A stretch of DNA of 31,005 nucleotides from Actinomycetes bacterium (GTDB lineage Bacteria > Actinomycetota > Acidimicrobiia > Acidimicrobiales > RAAP-2), in assembly GCA_021799915.1 (NCBI GenBank), contig JAJYZN010000004.1, forward strand, positions 1,640-32,644. Reading direction: 5' to 3'. The notes beneath the pieces are model-generated. The model was not told the origin of the DNA. It searched no databases and saw only the letters and a list, made by a program, of their open reading frames with translations. The translations under genes and the position numbers were made by a program. This document shows, in pieces, positions 7,934 through 15,694 of the stretch (position 1 is its first letter; each line of letters begins with the position of its first letter).

Positions 7934-8212
7934 TCACGGCCCGGCGTCGGGGTCGGGGCTCACCTCACGGATTTCGCGGACCACCGTCGTGCGGAACCCC
8001 AGGCTGGTCTCGGTGGCGCCGGCCACCTCGGTGGCCCAGTACACGACCATCGGGCGGCCCACTTCGGGCCCCTCCAGCCCGATGAACCGGCGCCAGATCC
8101 CGTCCTGGGGCTGGGTGTCGGCCGGGCCGTGGCGACCGTGGACCCTGCGGATGCACATTCCGACGTGATCGACGTCGTAGACCGAGCCTGACTCGGTGTG
8201 GACTCGCTGCAC
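7934..8212 (-). CDS. Small conserved-looking hypothetical protein (92 aa)
   Basis: A 92-residue soluble protein with no motif I can name. It reads as a compact beta-rich domain: VYDVDHVGMCIRRVHG, then QDGIWRRFIGLEG, VGRPMVVYWAT and LGFRTTVVREI. The start is GTG 8212; a TACACT -10 box ends exactly 7 nt upstream, which is the spacing of a leaderless actinobacterial gene and supports it being real. It lies 19 bp upstream of the APH-type kinase and is probably co-expressed with it. It diverges from the DedA gene. Function unknown. Confidence 0.6.
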   Translation of the reverse strand: MQRVHTESGSVYDVDHVGMCIRRVHGRHGPADTQPQDGIWRRFIGLEGPEVGRPMVVYWATEVAGATETSLGFRTTVVREIREVSPDPDAGP

Positions 8213-8219
8213 GCTGGGG

Positions 8220-8225
8220 AGTGTA
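8220..8225 (-). promoter_or_regulatory. -10 box TACACT of a probable leaderless transcript
   Basis: On the minus strand TACACT (8225-8220) ends 7 nt before the GTG at 8212, so the start codon would sit at the transcription start. It drives the small protein and APH-kinase pair. Confidence 0.5.
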
Positions 8226-8302
8226 GGGCTCGGGTCGACCTGTGGGGTGACTGTGGCCCGGTCCTCCGTCGGCGCCCCGCCAAACGGCTAGAAAGGGGGC
8301 TC

Positions 8303-9106
8303 ATGGAACATTTCCTGGCCAGCTGGGGCTACCTGGCGCTCTTCGCCTTCAATTTCACCTCGGCCATGGGAATTCCCGTAGGTTCCGAGGCGGCCATGGG
8401 GTATGCCGGAGCCCTGGCCAGCGGCCAGCTCACCGCTTCGGGAGATCCCCACCTCCAGTTGGGGCTGGTCATCGTGGTGGCGATCGTCGGGGACACCGTG
8501 GGCTCGTTGGCCGGCTACTCCATCGGCCGGTTCGGCGGACGCCCGCTGGTCGACCGGCTCGGCCGCTACATCCTGCTCACCCACCGCGACCTGGACCGGG
8601 CCGAAGCCTGGTTCAAGCGACGCGGGGACCCGTTCGTGTTCATCGGACGCCTGATCCCACTCCTGCGCTCCTTCGTCTCCCTGGCCGCCGGGATCGGCGA
8701 GATGGCCTGGGGGACGTTCGTGCTGTTCACCCTTTTGGGGGTGGCCCTCTACGACGCCGCCATCTGCAGCATCGGGTACGCGCTGGGCAGCAGCTGGAGC
8801 CACGTGATCAAGGACTTCAGCTACGCCGGTTACGTCGTCGCCGTGCTAGTGGTCTTGGGTGTGGCCGCCGTCATCTTCCACCGGGTGAGCGTGGTGCGCT
8901 CCGAGCGGGGGGCTCACTCCCCCTCCGGCCGGAGAGTGCGACTGGATGGTGGAACCACCCCGGACCGCATCGCCGGATCCGCCGACGGCGCGCCGGCCGG
9001 CAGCTCATCGCCGGGCGACTCGTCGGACGCGAGCGGCCAGGTTCCCCTGCGGAGCCACGTGAGGGTCCAGGGCCCGGTCCGACCGAGGGCCGAGACCACC
9101 GACTGA
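8303..9106 (+). CDS. DedA family membrane protein
   Basis: A 267-residue DedA/SNARE-associated-type protein. The diagnostic core is present: GDTVGSLAGYSIGRFGGRPLVDRLGRYI, then the amphipathic FVFIGRLIPLLRSFVSLAAGIGEMAWGTFVLFTLLGVALYDAAICSIGYALGSSW with the conserved Arg and Gly residues (G-R-x-x-P-x-x-R). DedA proteins act in the inner membrane in lipid (undecaprenyl- or phospholipid) transport and envelope homeostasis. The start is ATG 8303 behind a GAAAGGGGG ribosome site. After the last membrane segment (about residue 195) there is a charged, low-complexity tail of about 65 residues rich in S, G, R and D, longer than usual. The gene stands alone, diverging from the small gene at 8212. Confidence 0.9.
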   Translation: MEHFLASWGYLALFAFNFTSAMGIPVGSEAAMGYAGALASGQLTASGDPHLQLGLVIVVAIVGDTVGSLAGYSIGRFGGRPLVDRLGRYILLTHRDLDRAEAWFKRRGDPFVFIGRLIPLLRSFVSLAAGIGEMAWGTFVLFTLLGVALYDAAICSIGYALGSSWSHVIKDFSYAGYVVAVLVVLGVAAVIFHRVSVVRSERGAHSPSGRRVRLDGGTTPDRIAGSADGAPAGSSSPGDSSDASGQVPLRSHVRVQGPVRPRAETTD

Positions 9107-9143
9107 GCGGGGTCCGATCACCGACTGGCCGGCGCCGTCGGAG

Positions 9144-9791
9144 TCACCTCCGTCGGAGAAGGACGACGGCGTCCTCGAGGGTCACGACCTCACCTGTGGG
9201 CCCGGCGGCCCGGCGTGGCCGCACCTCGCACACGGAGGTCTCCCATTCCGCGGCGTCGAGGTCCAAGCCCCGAAGCTCCTCTTCGGGGGTGAGGAAACGG
9301 TGCTCGCCGTGGGCGTGCCTGGTGGCCCACGGTGGTGCCGTGGCATGCCCGACGACCAGCACGTACCCGCCGGAACTGACGGCGGACGCCGCACGCCCGA
9401 TGACCTGAGCCCGGCGGAACTCGAGCGGTGAGTGCAGGAAGCAGGCGGACACCAGGTCGTAGCGGTCGGAAGGTTCCCAGGTGCTGAGGTCGGCGAGCAC
9501 CCAGTCGACCGGTGCGTCGATCCCGGCACAGGACAGCTCGGCTTCCCGGGCGCGCCCCACCGCCGTGGGCGTGACGTCGACGGCGGTGACCCGCCACCCG
9601 TTCTCCGCCAGCCAGAGGGCATCTCCACCCTCGCCGCAGCCGAGATCGAGCGCATGCCCCGGAGGAAGTCCCCCGACGGTGGCGACGAGGGCGTCGTTGG
9701 GTCTCCCCGACCAGAGCCGGTCCTTCTCCCGGTAGCGGTGCTCCCAGTACTCGACGGTCTCTGGCTCGGAGTGCTCCACGCCGGTCAGCAT
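9144..9791 (-). CDS. Class I SAM-dependent methyltransferase (TehB/TPMT-like)
   Basis: A 215-residue methyltransferase. The SAM-binding motif I is ALDLGCGEGGDALWLAENGWRVTAVDVT (about 48-74), motif II is VDWVLADLSTWEPSDRYDLVSACFLHSP, and the later SSGGYVLVVGH strand follows. The N-terminal WEHRYREKDRLWSGRPNDAL matches small TehB/TPMT-like methyltransferases that modify thiols, metalloids or small molecules. The substrate is unknown. ATG 9791 is taken as the start; a GTG 12 nt later is possible. It lies 52 bp downstream of katG on the same strand and could be a read-through member of the stress operon. It converges with DedA. Confidence 0.87.
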   Translation of the reverse strand: MLTGVEHSEPETVEYWEHRYREKDRLWSGRPNDALVATVGGLPPGHALDLGCGEGGDALWLAENGWRVTAVDVTPTAVGRAREAELSCAGIDAPVDWVLADLSTWEPSDRYDLVSACFLHSPLEFRRAQVIGRAASAVSSGGYVLVVGHATAPPWATRHAHGEHRFLTPEEELRGLDLDAAEWETSVCEVRPRRAAGPTGEVVTLEDAVVLLRRR

Positions 9792-9843
9792 GCCGGGTCG
9801 GGACCTGGGCCGCCAAGCCGGGTCCCGACCCTTCGCCCATCGC

Positions 9844-12060
9844 TCACTTCCGATCCGAGCGGTCCAGGTCGAAGCGGTCCAGGTTCATGACCTTCACCCA
9901 GGCCGCCACGAAATCGCCGACGAACTTCTCTTCGGCGCCGTGGCATGCGTACACCTCGGCAATCGCCCGGAGCTGGGAGTTGGACCCGAAGACCAGGTCG
10001 ACGGCGGTGCCCGACCACTTGAGCTCCCCCGTCGAGCGGTCGCGCCCTTCGTAAGCCTCCCGGGGCCCCGACGACGCCTTCCACTCCAGCCCCATGTCCA
10101 ACAGGTTCACGAAGAAGTCGTTGGTCAAGCTCTCGGGGCGCCGGGTGAAGACCCCGAGTGGGGACTGTCCGACATTGGCGTTCAGAACCCGAAGCCCGCC
10201 CAGGAGCACCGTCATCTCAGGAGCCGTCAGGGTGAGGAGATCGGCTCGTTCCACGAGGAGGTGCTCCGCCGGCAGCTTCTGCCCTTCACGCACGTAGTTG
10301 CGGAAGCCGTCGAACTCCGGCTCGAGCACGCCGAACGACTCGACGTCGGTCTGCTCGGGCGAGGCGTCGGTCCTCCCCGGGGTGAACGGCACCCCGATGT
10401 CGTGCCCGGCGTTCCTCGCGGCCTGTTCGACGGCCGCGCAACCTCCCAAGACGATCAGGTCGGCCAGGGAGACTTTCTTGCCTTCGGTCTGCCCGGCATT
10501 GAACTCTCCTTGGATCCGCTCGATCACCGACAGGACACCGTCCAGCTGCTCTGGTTCGTTGACCTCCCAGTCTCGCTGTGGGGAGAGACGAAGCCGCGCC
10601 CCGTTCGCTCCCCCGCGCCGGTCGGTACCCCGGAACGTGGCCGCCGAGGCCCACGCCGTCTTCACCAGTTGGGCGATGGAAAGGCCCGAGGAGGCGAGGG
10701 CCCGCTTGAGGTCCTCGATGTCGGCGTCATCGATCAAGGTGTGGTCCACGGGTGGGACCGGGTCCTGCCAGATCTCGGGCTCGGGCGGCACCAGGGGACC
10801 GAGGTACCGAGTGACCGGACCCATGTCTCGGTGGACCAGCTTGTACCAGGCCTTGGCGAAGGCCTCGGCGAACTGGTCGGGGTGCTCGTGGAAGCGCCGA
10901 GCGATGGGTTCGTAGATCGGGTCGACCTTGAGGGCCAGGTCCGTCGTGAGCATCACCGGTGGATGCTTCATCGACCGACCGTGGGCGTCGGGAACGGCGG
11001 TGTGGGCTGCCGGGTCCTTCGGAACCCACTGCTTGGCGCCGGCGGGACTCGTCGTCAACTCCCAGTCGTAGTTGAACAGGTTGTCGAAGAAGCCGTGGTC
11101 CCACACCGCCGGCCGGTTCGTCCATGCCCCTTCCAGCCCGCTGGTCCAGGTGTCGGCACCGTTCCCGCTGCCGTAGACGTTCTTCCATCCGAGACCTTGT
11201 TCTTCGAGGCTGGCCCCTTCGGGTTCGGGACCGATGTAGCGATCGGCCTCGGGAACGGCACCGTGGGTCTTGCCGAACGTGTGGCCACCGGCGATGAGGG
11301 CCACGGTCTCCTCGTCGTTCATGGCCATGCGGGCGAACGTCTCCCGGATGTCCCTGCCGGCGGCGAGAGGGTCGGGGTTGCCGTTCGGACCCTCGGGGTT
11401 GACGTAGATGAGGCCCATCTGCACCGCCCCGAAGGGTTCGGCCAGCCGTCGGTCACCGCTGGAGCGCCGGTCGTCGAGCCACACGTTCTCGGGTCCCCAG
11501 TAGGTACCTTCGTCCGGCTCCCAGATGTCCTCCCGCCCGAACCCGAACCCAAAGGTCGCAAAGCCCATCGACTCCAGGGCGCAGTTCCCGGCGAAGATGA
11601 TGAGGTCGGCCCACGAGATCTTGGCGCCGTGCTTCTGCTTCACGGGCCACAGCAGGCGACGGGCCTTGTCCAGGTTGGCATTGTCCGGCCAACTGTTGAC
11701 CGGTGCAAAGCGCTGGGCCCCTCGGGATCCGCCCCCTCGCCCGTCGGCGATGCGGTAGGTGCCCGCGCTGTGCCAGGCCATCCGGATGAACAGCGGTCCG
11801 TAGTGGCCGTAGTCGGCCGGCCACCAATCCTGCGACGTGGTCATGACCTCGAAGATGTCCCTCTTCAGCTCGTCCACGTCGAGCTCGCCGAAGGCGTCGG
11901 GGTAGCTGAACCGGTCACCCATCGGATTCGACAGGTCCGAGTGCTGATGGAGGATCCGCAGGTTCAGTTGGTTGGGCCACCAGTCCTCGTTCGACCTGCT
12001 CCCGATCGCCGTAGCCGTGTGCAGCACCGGGCACTTGCCTTCGTTGACGCCTTCGGTCAT
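9844..12060 (-). CDS. katG: Catalase-peroxidase
   Basis: A 738-residue bifunctional heme catalase-peroxidase of standard two-domain length. The distal heme pocket is [13 protein letters not shown] (R93, W96, H97). The Trp-Tyr-Met adduct partners are W96, the Tyr in [13 protein letters not shown] and a Met in [10 protein letters not shown]. The proximal histidine lies in [13 protein letters not shown]. The serine equivalent to the isoniazid-relevant S315 is kept in [12 protein letters not shown]. The C-terminal heme-less domain follows normally. It detoxifies hydrogen peroxide in the cytoplasm. The start ATG 12060 has a strong AAGGAGGAAGG ribosome site and overlaps, as ATGA, the stop of a 26-codon ORF lying between furA and katG. 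Transcription most likely comes from the furA promoter at 12616-12645. Confidence 0.98.
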   Translation of the reverse strand: MTEGVNEGKCPVLHTATAIGSRSNEDWWPNQLNLRILHQHSDLSNPMGDRFSYPDAFGELDVDELKRDIFEVMTTSQDWWPADYGHYGPLFIRMAWHSAGTYRIADGRGGGSRGAQRFAPVNSWPDNANLDKARRLLWPVKQKHGAKISWADLIIFAGNCALESMGFATFGFGFGREDIWEPDEGTYWGPENVWLDDRRSSGDRRLAEPFGAVQMGLIYVNPEGPNGNPDPLAAGRDIRETFARMAMNDEETVALIAGGHTFGKTHGAVPEADRYIGPEPEGASLEEQGLGWKNVYGSGNGADTWTSGLEGAWTNRPAVWDHGFFDNLFNYDWELTTSPAGAKQWVPKDPAAHTAVPDAHGRSMKHPPVMLTTDLALKVDPIYEPIARRFHEHPDQFAEAFAKAWYKLVHRDMGPVTRYLGPLVPPEPEIWQDPVPPVDHTLIDDADIEDLKRALASSGLSIAQLVKTAWASAATFRGTDRRGGANGARLRLSPQRDWEVNEPEQLDGVLSVIERIQGEFNAGQTEGKKVSLADLIVLGGCAAVEQAARNAGHDIGVPFTPGRTDASPEQTDVESFGVLEPEFDGFRNYVREGQKLPAEHLLVERADLLTLTAPEMTVLLGGLRVLNANVGQSPLGVFTRRPESLTNDFFVNLLDMGLEWKASSGPREAYEGRDRSTGELKWSGTAVDLVFGSNSQLRAIAEVYACHGAEEKFVGDFVAAWVKVMNLDRFDLDRSDRK

Positions 12061-12137
12061 CTCAGTCCTTCCTCCTTCTCGGTTCTGTCATCTGTGCATC
12101 TGTGCATCTGTGCTCCTGTACGTCTGTGAGGTGTCAT
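12057..12137 (-). CDS. Candidate 26-aa small ORF linking furA and katG
   Basis: An ATG at 12137 overlaps the furA stop (ATGA), and its own TGA overlaps the katG start (ATGA), so the ORF exactly fills the intergenic gap. An AGGAG lies 5 nt before its ATG, inside the last furA codons. The peptide starts MTPHRRTG and ends EKEEGLR: hydrophilic and highly charged, with one cysteine and no membrane segment. The katG ribosome site lies within its last codons. An 8-bp tandem repeat makes up its middle. It could be a coupling ORF that carries ribosomes from furA to katG, a regulatory leader, or chance; no homologue is recognised. Confidence 0.4.
   Translation of the reverse strand: MTPHRRTGAQMHRCTDDRTEKEEGLR
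12089..12128. repeat. 8-bp tandem repeat in the furA-katG gap
   Basis: Three perfect copies of CATCTGTG (12089-12112) are followed by two degenerate units (CTCCTGTA, CGTCTGTG). On the transcribed strand each perfect copy contains an ATG, in shifting frames because the unit is not a multiple of three. Copy-number slippage would change the frame of the small ORF that links furA to katG. Confidence 0.75.
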
Positions 12138-12595
12138 CGGTGCTCCTGGAGTGCACCTGGCCGAGTGGTTCGCCTCGATTGGCAGGACGGGCAGATGCCC
12201 CAGTACGTCACCTCGGCTTCGTCCAGGACGTATCCGTGCGCCTCCGAGGGAGTGAGGCACGGGCGGGCCCCGACGGCGCAGTCCACGTCCTGGACCGACC
12301 CGCACCTACGGCAGACCACGTGGTGGTGGTTGTCCGCCACCCGGAGCTCGAAGAGCGCGACGCTTCCGGCGGGTTCGATCCGACGGACCAGTCCGGCCTC
12401 GACGAAGGCGGCGAGGACGTTGTACACGGCTTGGGGAGACACGGACCCGAGCTCGCCCCGCACGTGACGGATGACCGTGTCGGTGTCGGCATGGGGATGG
12501 CGGGACAGGACGTGGAGCACGGCCACGCGCGCCGCGGTGACCCTCAGCCCTGCGGAGCGGACCAGGTCGACCAGACCCTCTCGGCTTTCGTCCAT
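12134..12595 (-). CDS. furA: Fur family regulator upstream of katG (FurA-type)
   Basis: A metal-dependent repressor of 153 residues from ATG 12595. The winged-helix part is DLVRSAGLRVTAARVAVLHVLSRHPHADTDTVIRHV and the recognition segment is GSVSPQAVYNVLAAFVEAGLVRRIEP. The metal-sensing part has DNHHHVVCRRCGSVQDVDC and a C-terminal CPSC, so the two CxxC zinc pairs are present. In actinobacteria FurA directly upstream of katG senses iron or peroxide and autorepresses the operon. The ATG follows AGGAGGCGTG; another ATG lies 15 nt earlier but inside the ribosome site. A matching operator/promoter lies 21 bp upstream. Its stop codon overlaps the start of a small ORF leading to katG. Confidence 0.93.
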   Translation of the reverse strand: MDESREGLVDLVRSAGLRVTAARVAVLHVLSRHPHADTDTVIRHVRGELGSVSPQAVYNVLAAFVEAGLVRRIEPAGSVALFELRVADNHHHVVCRRCGSVQDVDCAVGARPCLTPSEAHGYVLDEAEVTYWGICPSCQSRRTTRPGALQEHR

Positions 12596-12615
12596 CACGC
12601 CTCCTTGCACGAGAT

Positions 12616-12645
12616 ACTCTAGAACACTTCTGTTACTAGAGTCAA
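12616..12645 (-). promoter_or_regulatory. furA-katG promoter with Fur-type operator
   Basis: On the minus strand TTGACT (12645-12640) and TAGAGT (12621-12616) form a sigma-A-like -35/-10 pair with an 18-bp spacer. An inverted repeat with 7-bp perfect arms ACTCTAG / CTAGAGT covers 12616-12642, and an AACA-cttc-TGTT palindrome lies inside it. The AT-rich operator thus spans the whole promoter, as expected for autorepression by FurA. Metal dependence is inferred from the family. Confidence 0.75.
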
Positions 12646-12812
12646 TCTAGTTAGTTGAGGAGATCCACACCTGGGCGGGGAGTGCCGGACAGGGCGCAAG
12701 TCGGGCCCGGGTGCCGGTGGGGAGCGGCTGGGCGCCGCGGGCCTGGTGAGCACGATCCCGGCGGCGAGACACCACGCCGGTCGGTCCGGATGCTCGGAGC
12801 CGAGCCGGTCGG

Positions 12813-14438
12813 TCAGCCGCCGGAGCGGAGCCGGTCGCGCAGGACGAACTTCTGTACCTTTCCCGACGGGGTCCGTGGAAGCTCGTCGACCACCCGGAGC
12901 TCTTCGGGCCACTTCTGACGGGCCAGTCCGGCCCGCTCGAGGTGGGCACGCACCTCGTCCAGGCCAGGAGCGTGCACGCCGTCTTGCATGCGGAAGAACG
13001 CGCACCCGTGCTCTCCCAGTCGCTCGTCGGGTGCGGCCACGACGGCCACCTCCGCCACGCCGGTCATGTGGGCCAGGAGCTGCTCCACTTCGGCCGCGCT
13101 CACGTTCTCGCCACCGCGGATGATGATGTCCTTGACCCGATCGGTGATCGTCAGGCAGCCGTCGGAGTCCACCACCCCCACGTCACCGGTACGGAACCAT
13201 CCTTCGTCGTCCACCGCCACCGCCGTGAGGTTCGCGTCGGTGTACCCGGCGAACCGGTCGGGACCTCGGGTGAGGATCTCGCCTGGCTGACCGACCGGCG
13301 TGTCCCGTCCATCCTCGTCGACCGTGCGAATCTCCACGTGGGCCAGCGGATGGCCGTCGGTATGGATGCGCTGGGCCACCGGATCGGAGTGGCGACTCCC
13401 GGTCACCGACGGGTGCTCGGTACAGCCGTACGCCCGGGTCAACGAGATCCCCAGCGCATCGGCCCGCTCGGCCACGGCGTCGGGAATGGGTGAGCCGCCA
13501 AGGGAGATCATCGGCATGCGTCTGAGGTGCTCGGGGCCGAAGCCCGGGGCGTCCAGGAGGCTGGTGAAGAAGTACGTGGACCCGTTGCCGGCACCGATGT
13601 CCTCTTCGACCATGGCGTCGAGCACGGTCTGAGGGTTCCACCCGTCGATGAGGTAGATCGGCCAGCCCACCGCCAACGGCACCAGCAGACCGGCCAGCAT
13701 TCCGATGGCGTGCCCCACCGGTGCACCAGTCAAGGTCGCCCGCTGGCGCTCGTCTTGGTGAGCGCCGAGCTGGCGCACCTCGAAGCCGATCGTCCGATGG
13801 GTGTGGACGACGCCTTTGGGATCGGCGGTAGTGCCCGAGGTATAGCCGATCAACGCCGGGTGGTCGGGATCGACGGGCTCGGGTCCGCTGACGGGGGCAG
13901 CGGAGGCCATATCGGCAAAGCGGTGGTATCCCACCGGTGCTTCCCCTCCCACCACGATGACGTGCTCCAACCCAGGGAGATCCCGACGGAGCGCGCCGAG
14001 GTCCGCCAGGTAGTCCCGCTGGCCGAACCGGGCCACTTGCACCAACGCCCGAGCACCTGACTGACGGAGTATGAACGCCACTTCCTTCGGGCCGTAGAAG
14101 TGGACGATGGGGACGAGAACCACGCCGAGCATGGCGCAGGCATAGAACGTCTCGGCCGCCTCGACCCAGTTTGGGAGCTGGAAGGCCACCACGTCACCGG
14201 GGACGATCCCGAGATCTCTCAGGCCGCCGGCGACGCGTCGAGCAGTCTGGTGCACGTCATCGACGGTCCCCGCGTACGGGTGGGCATCCGACCAGATGCG
14301 GAAGCGACGCCCCGCTCCTTCGTGGAGAGCCTCGTCGAGGAACTGCCCGAGAGTACGGTCATCCCACGCCCCTTCGGCCCGATAACGGCGGGCCAGCGCA
14401 GCGGGTACCGGGCGCAGCTCCCACTCTCTCGGTCCCAT
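12813..14438 (-). CDS. Acyl-CoA ligase (FadD / cyclohexanecarboxylate-CoA ligase-like)
   Basis: A 541-residue ANL-superfamily ligase. The P-loop is GYTSGTTADPKGVVHTH (about 198-213), A5 is LTRAYGCTEHPSVTGSRHSD, A7 is WFRTGDVGVVDSDGCLTITDR, A8 is DIIIRGGENVSAAEVEQLL, and the catalytic lysine is in PRTPSGKVQKF. The N-terminal WDDRTLGQFLDEALHEGAGRRF and the RAYGCTEHPS motif resemble cyclohexanecarboxylate-CoA ligases and FadD enzymes for cyclic or branched acids. The start is ATG 14438. The gene is 40 bp downstream of an acyl-CoA dehydrogenase on the same strand; together they diverge from a dehydrogenase/thiolase pair, giving activation, dehydrogenation and a thiolase-fold step in one locus. 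The 150 bp between this gene's end and the furA promoter hold no gene I can support. Confidence 0.9.
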   Translation of the reverse strand: MGPREWELRPVPAALARRYRAEGAWDDRTLGQFLDEALHEGAGRRFRIWSDAHPYAGTVDDVHQTARRVAGGLRDLGIVPGDVVAFQLPNWVEAAETFYACAMLGVVLVPIVHFYGPKEVAFILRQSGARALVQVARFGQRDYLADLGALRRDLPGLEHVIVVGGEAPVGYHRFADMASAAPVSGPEPVDPDHPALIGYTSGTTADPKGVVHTHRTIGFEVRQLGAHQDERQRATLTGAPVGHAIGMLAGLLVPLAVGWPIYLIDGWNPQTVLDAMVEEDIGAGNGSTYFFTSLLDAPGFGPEHLRRMPMISLGGSPIPDAVAERADALGISLTRAYGCTEHPSVTGSRHSDPVAQRIHTDGHPLAHVEIRTVDEDGRDTPVGQPGEILTRGPDRFAGYTDANLTAVAVDDEGWFRTGDVGVVDSDGCLTITDRVKDIIIRGGENVSAAEVEQLLAHMTGVAEVAVVAAPDERLGEHGCAFFRMQDGVHAPGLDEVRAHLERAGLARQKWPEELRVVDELPRTPSGKVQKFVLRDRLRSGG

Positions 14439-14478
14439 CAGCGCTTGCCGTCCATCCCTGGAGCCGGACGCGGACCGA

Positions 14479-15588
14479 TCAGACCGGCTCGGCGATCATC
14501 TTCGCCAGCCGCTGCCGTTGCCATCCCGAGCCACCCGTCAGCACGTCGTCCTGCTTCGCCCGCTTGAACAGGAAGTGCGCGACGTTGGACCAGGTGAACC
14601 CCACTCCCCCGTGGAGCTGGATGTTGTCCCCGGTGACCCGCACCGCCGTCTCGGCTGCGTAGCCCGCGGCCATCGCCGTGGCCCGCTCCCGGTCCGGCGT
14701 CGAGGCGTCGGTGTCTGAGGTCCACGCCGCGTACTGGGCACCGGCCCGGGCCATCTCCAGCGCGTGGAACATGTCCACCAGCCGGTGCTTCACAACCTGG
14801 TTGGCAGCCACCGGGCGGTCGAAGACCACCCGCCCCTTCGTGTACTCGATGGCCTCCTCCAGGGCTCGATCAGCCACCCCGACCAGCTCGGCGGCCAGAC
14901 CGACGCACGCGTCGTCGAGGACCCGTCGCCAGAGCGGCCCCTGGTGGCCGGAAGGACCCAGCGGGACCGCTCGCACCTCGTCGAGCACTGCTCGCGCCGC
15001 CTTGCGGGTCGGGTCCAGCGTCGGCACCGGCTCCATCTCGACACCGCCGGGCAGGTCCACCAGGAACGAACGGAGCCCCTCTTCGGTCCGGGCCACGACG
15101 ATCATCCAGTCGGCCGTATGACCGTCGAGGACCAGGGGCTTCACGCCACTGACGACCCACCCGGCACCCTTGCGACGGGCCCTTGACCGCACGGTGGACA
15201 GGGGATCACCGTGACCGATCTCGTGGATGGCCACCGTTCCCCGTTGCTCCCCGGCGGCCAGGGGCCCGAGGAGCTCCGCGGCGCCGAGCGCCCGAGCGGC
15301 CAAGGTGGCCAGGACCGCCGAGGAGAAGTAGGGCCCGGGCATCGGCACCCGTCCCATCTGCTCGAGCACGATGCCCGCTTCGAGCAGGCCGGCACCGGCA
15401 CCTCCGTCCGCCACGGGGACCAGGAGGCCGGTCCAACCGAGGTCGGCAGTGGATCCCCACAGCACATCGGTGACTCCCCTGGGATCGTCGGCCAGGGCTC
15501 GAAGCGTGTCGGCGTCGACCATCCGATCCAGGGCCTGACGGGCGACGTCGCGCAGGGTCAGTTGCTCGGCGTCGTAGGTGAAGTCCAC
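14479..15588 (-). CDS. Acyl-CoA dehydrogenase (FadE-like)
   Basis: A 369-residue flavoprotein of the acyl-CoA dehydrogenase family. It starts MDFTYDAEQLTLRDVARQAL, has the VLWGSTADLGWTGLLVPVADGGAGAGLLEAGIVLEQMGRVPMPGP segment and ends with the typical VTGDNIQLHGGVGFTWSNVAHFLFKRAKQDDVLTGG. The shortish length and this C-terminus match subunits seen in actinobacterial heteromeric FadE enzymes for steroid side chains. I cannot place the catalytic glutamate. The start is GTG 15588 (GAAGAGA just upstream); the open frame further upstream runs through the shared promoter and into the divergent gene and is not coding. It heads the operon with the ligase at 12813-14438. Confidence 0.88.
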   Translation of the reverse strand: MDFTYDAEQLTLRDVARQALDRMVDADTLRALADDPRGVTDVLWGSTADLGWTGLLVPVADGGAGAGLLEAGIVLEQMGRVPMPGPYFSSAVLATLAARALGAAELLGPLAAGEQRGTVAIHEIGHGDPLSTVRSRARRKGAGWVVSGVKPLVLDGHTADWMIVVARTEEGLRSFLVDLPGGVEMEPVPTLDPTRKAARAVLDEVRAVPLGPSGHQGPLWRRVLDDACVGLAAELVGVADRALEEAIEYTKGRVVFDRPVAANQVVKHRLVDMFHALEMARAGAQYAAWTSDTDASTPDRERATAMAAGYAAETAVRVTGDNIQLHGGVGFTWSNVAHFLFKRAKQDDVLTGGSGWQRQRLAKMIAEPV

Positions 15589-15653
15589 TCTCTTCGTCCC
15601 TTCCTCCGTCCGACGATCCCGTCCGACGCACCCCAGCCGACCGTTCCCACCCG

Positions 15654-15675
15654 ACCCTGACAGCTGTGTCAGGGT
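15654..15675. promoter_or_regulatory. 22-bp perfect palindrome in a divergent acyl-CoA dehydrogenase promoter
   Basis: Arms ACCCTGACA and TGTCAGGGT (9 bp each, no mismatch) flank GCTG. It lies in the 106-bp gap between two divergent acyl-CoA dehydrogenase genes, 20 bp from GTG 15695. The CTGACA-N4-TGTCAG core is typical of TetR-family operators. No regulator gene adjoins it, so its protein is encoded elsewhere or is one of the TetR proteins in this window. Confidence 0.7.
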
Positions 15676-15694
15676 ACACGACAATTGGACTACC

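Noticed and set aside
9790..12129. A 779-codon plus-strand open frame antisense to katG.
   Set aside because: It mirrors katG codon structure and has no recognisable domain; katG has all motifs and a ribosome site.
12661..12812. Possible small gene between the furA promoter and the acyl-CoA ligase end.
   Set aside because: The open frames there are extensions of shadows, with no ribosome site or homologous pattern.
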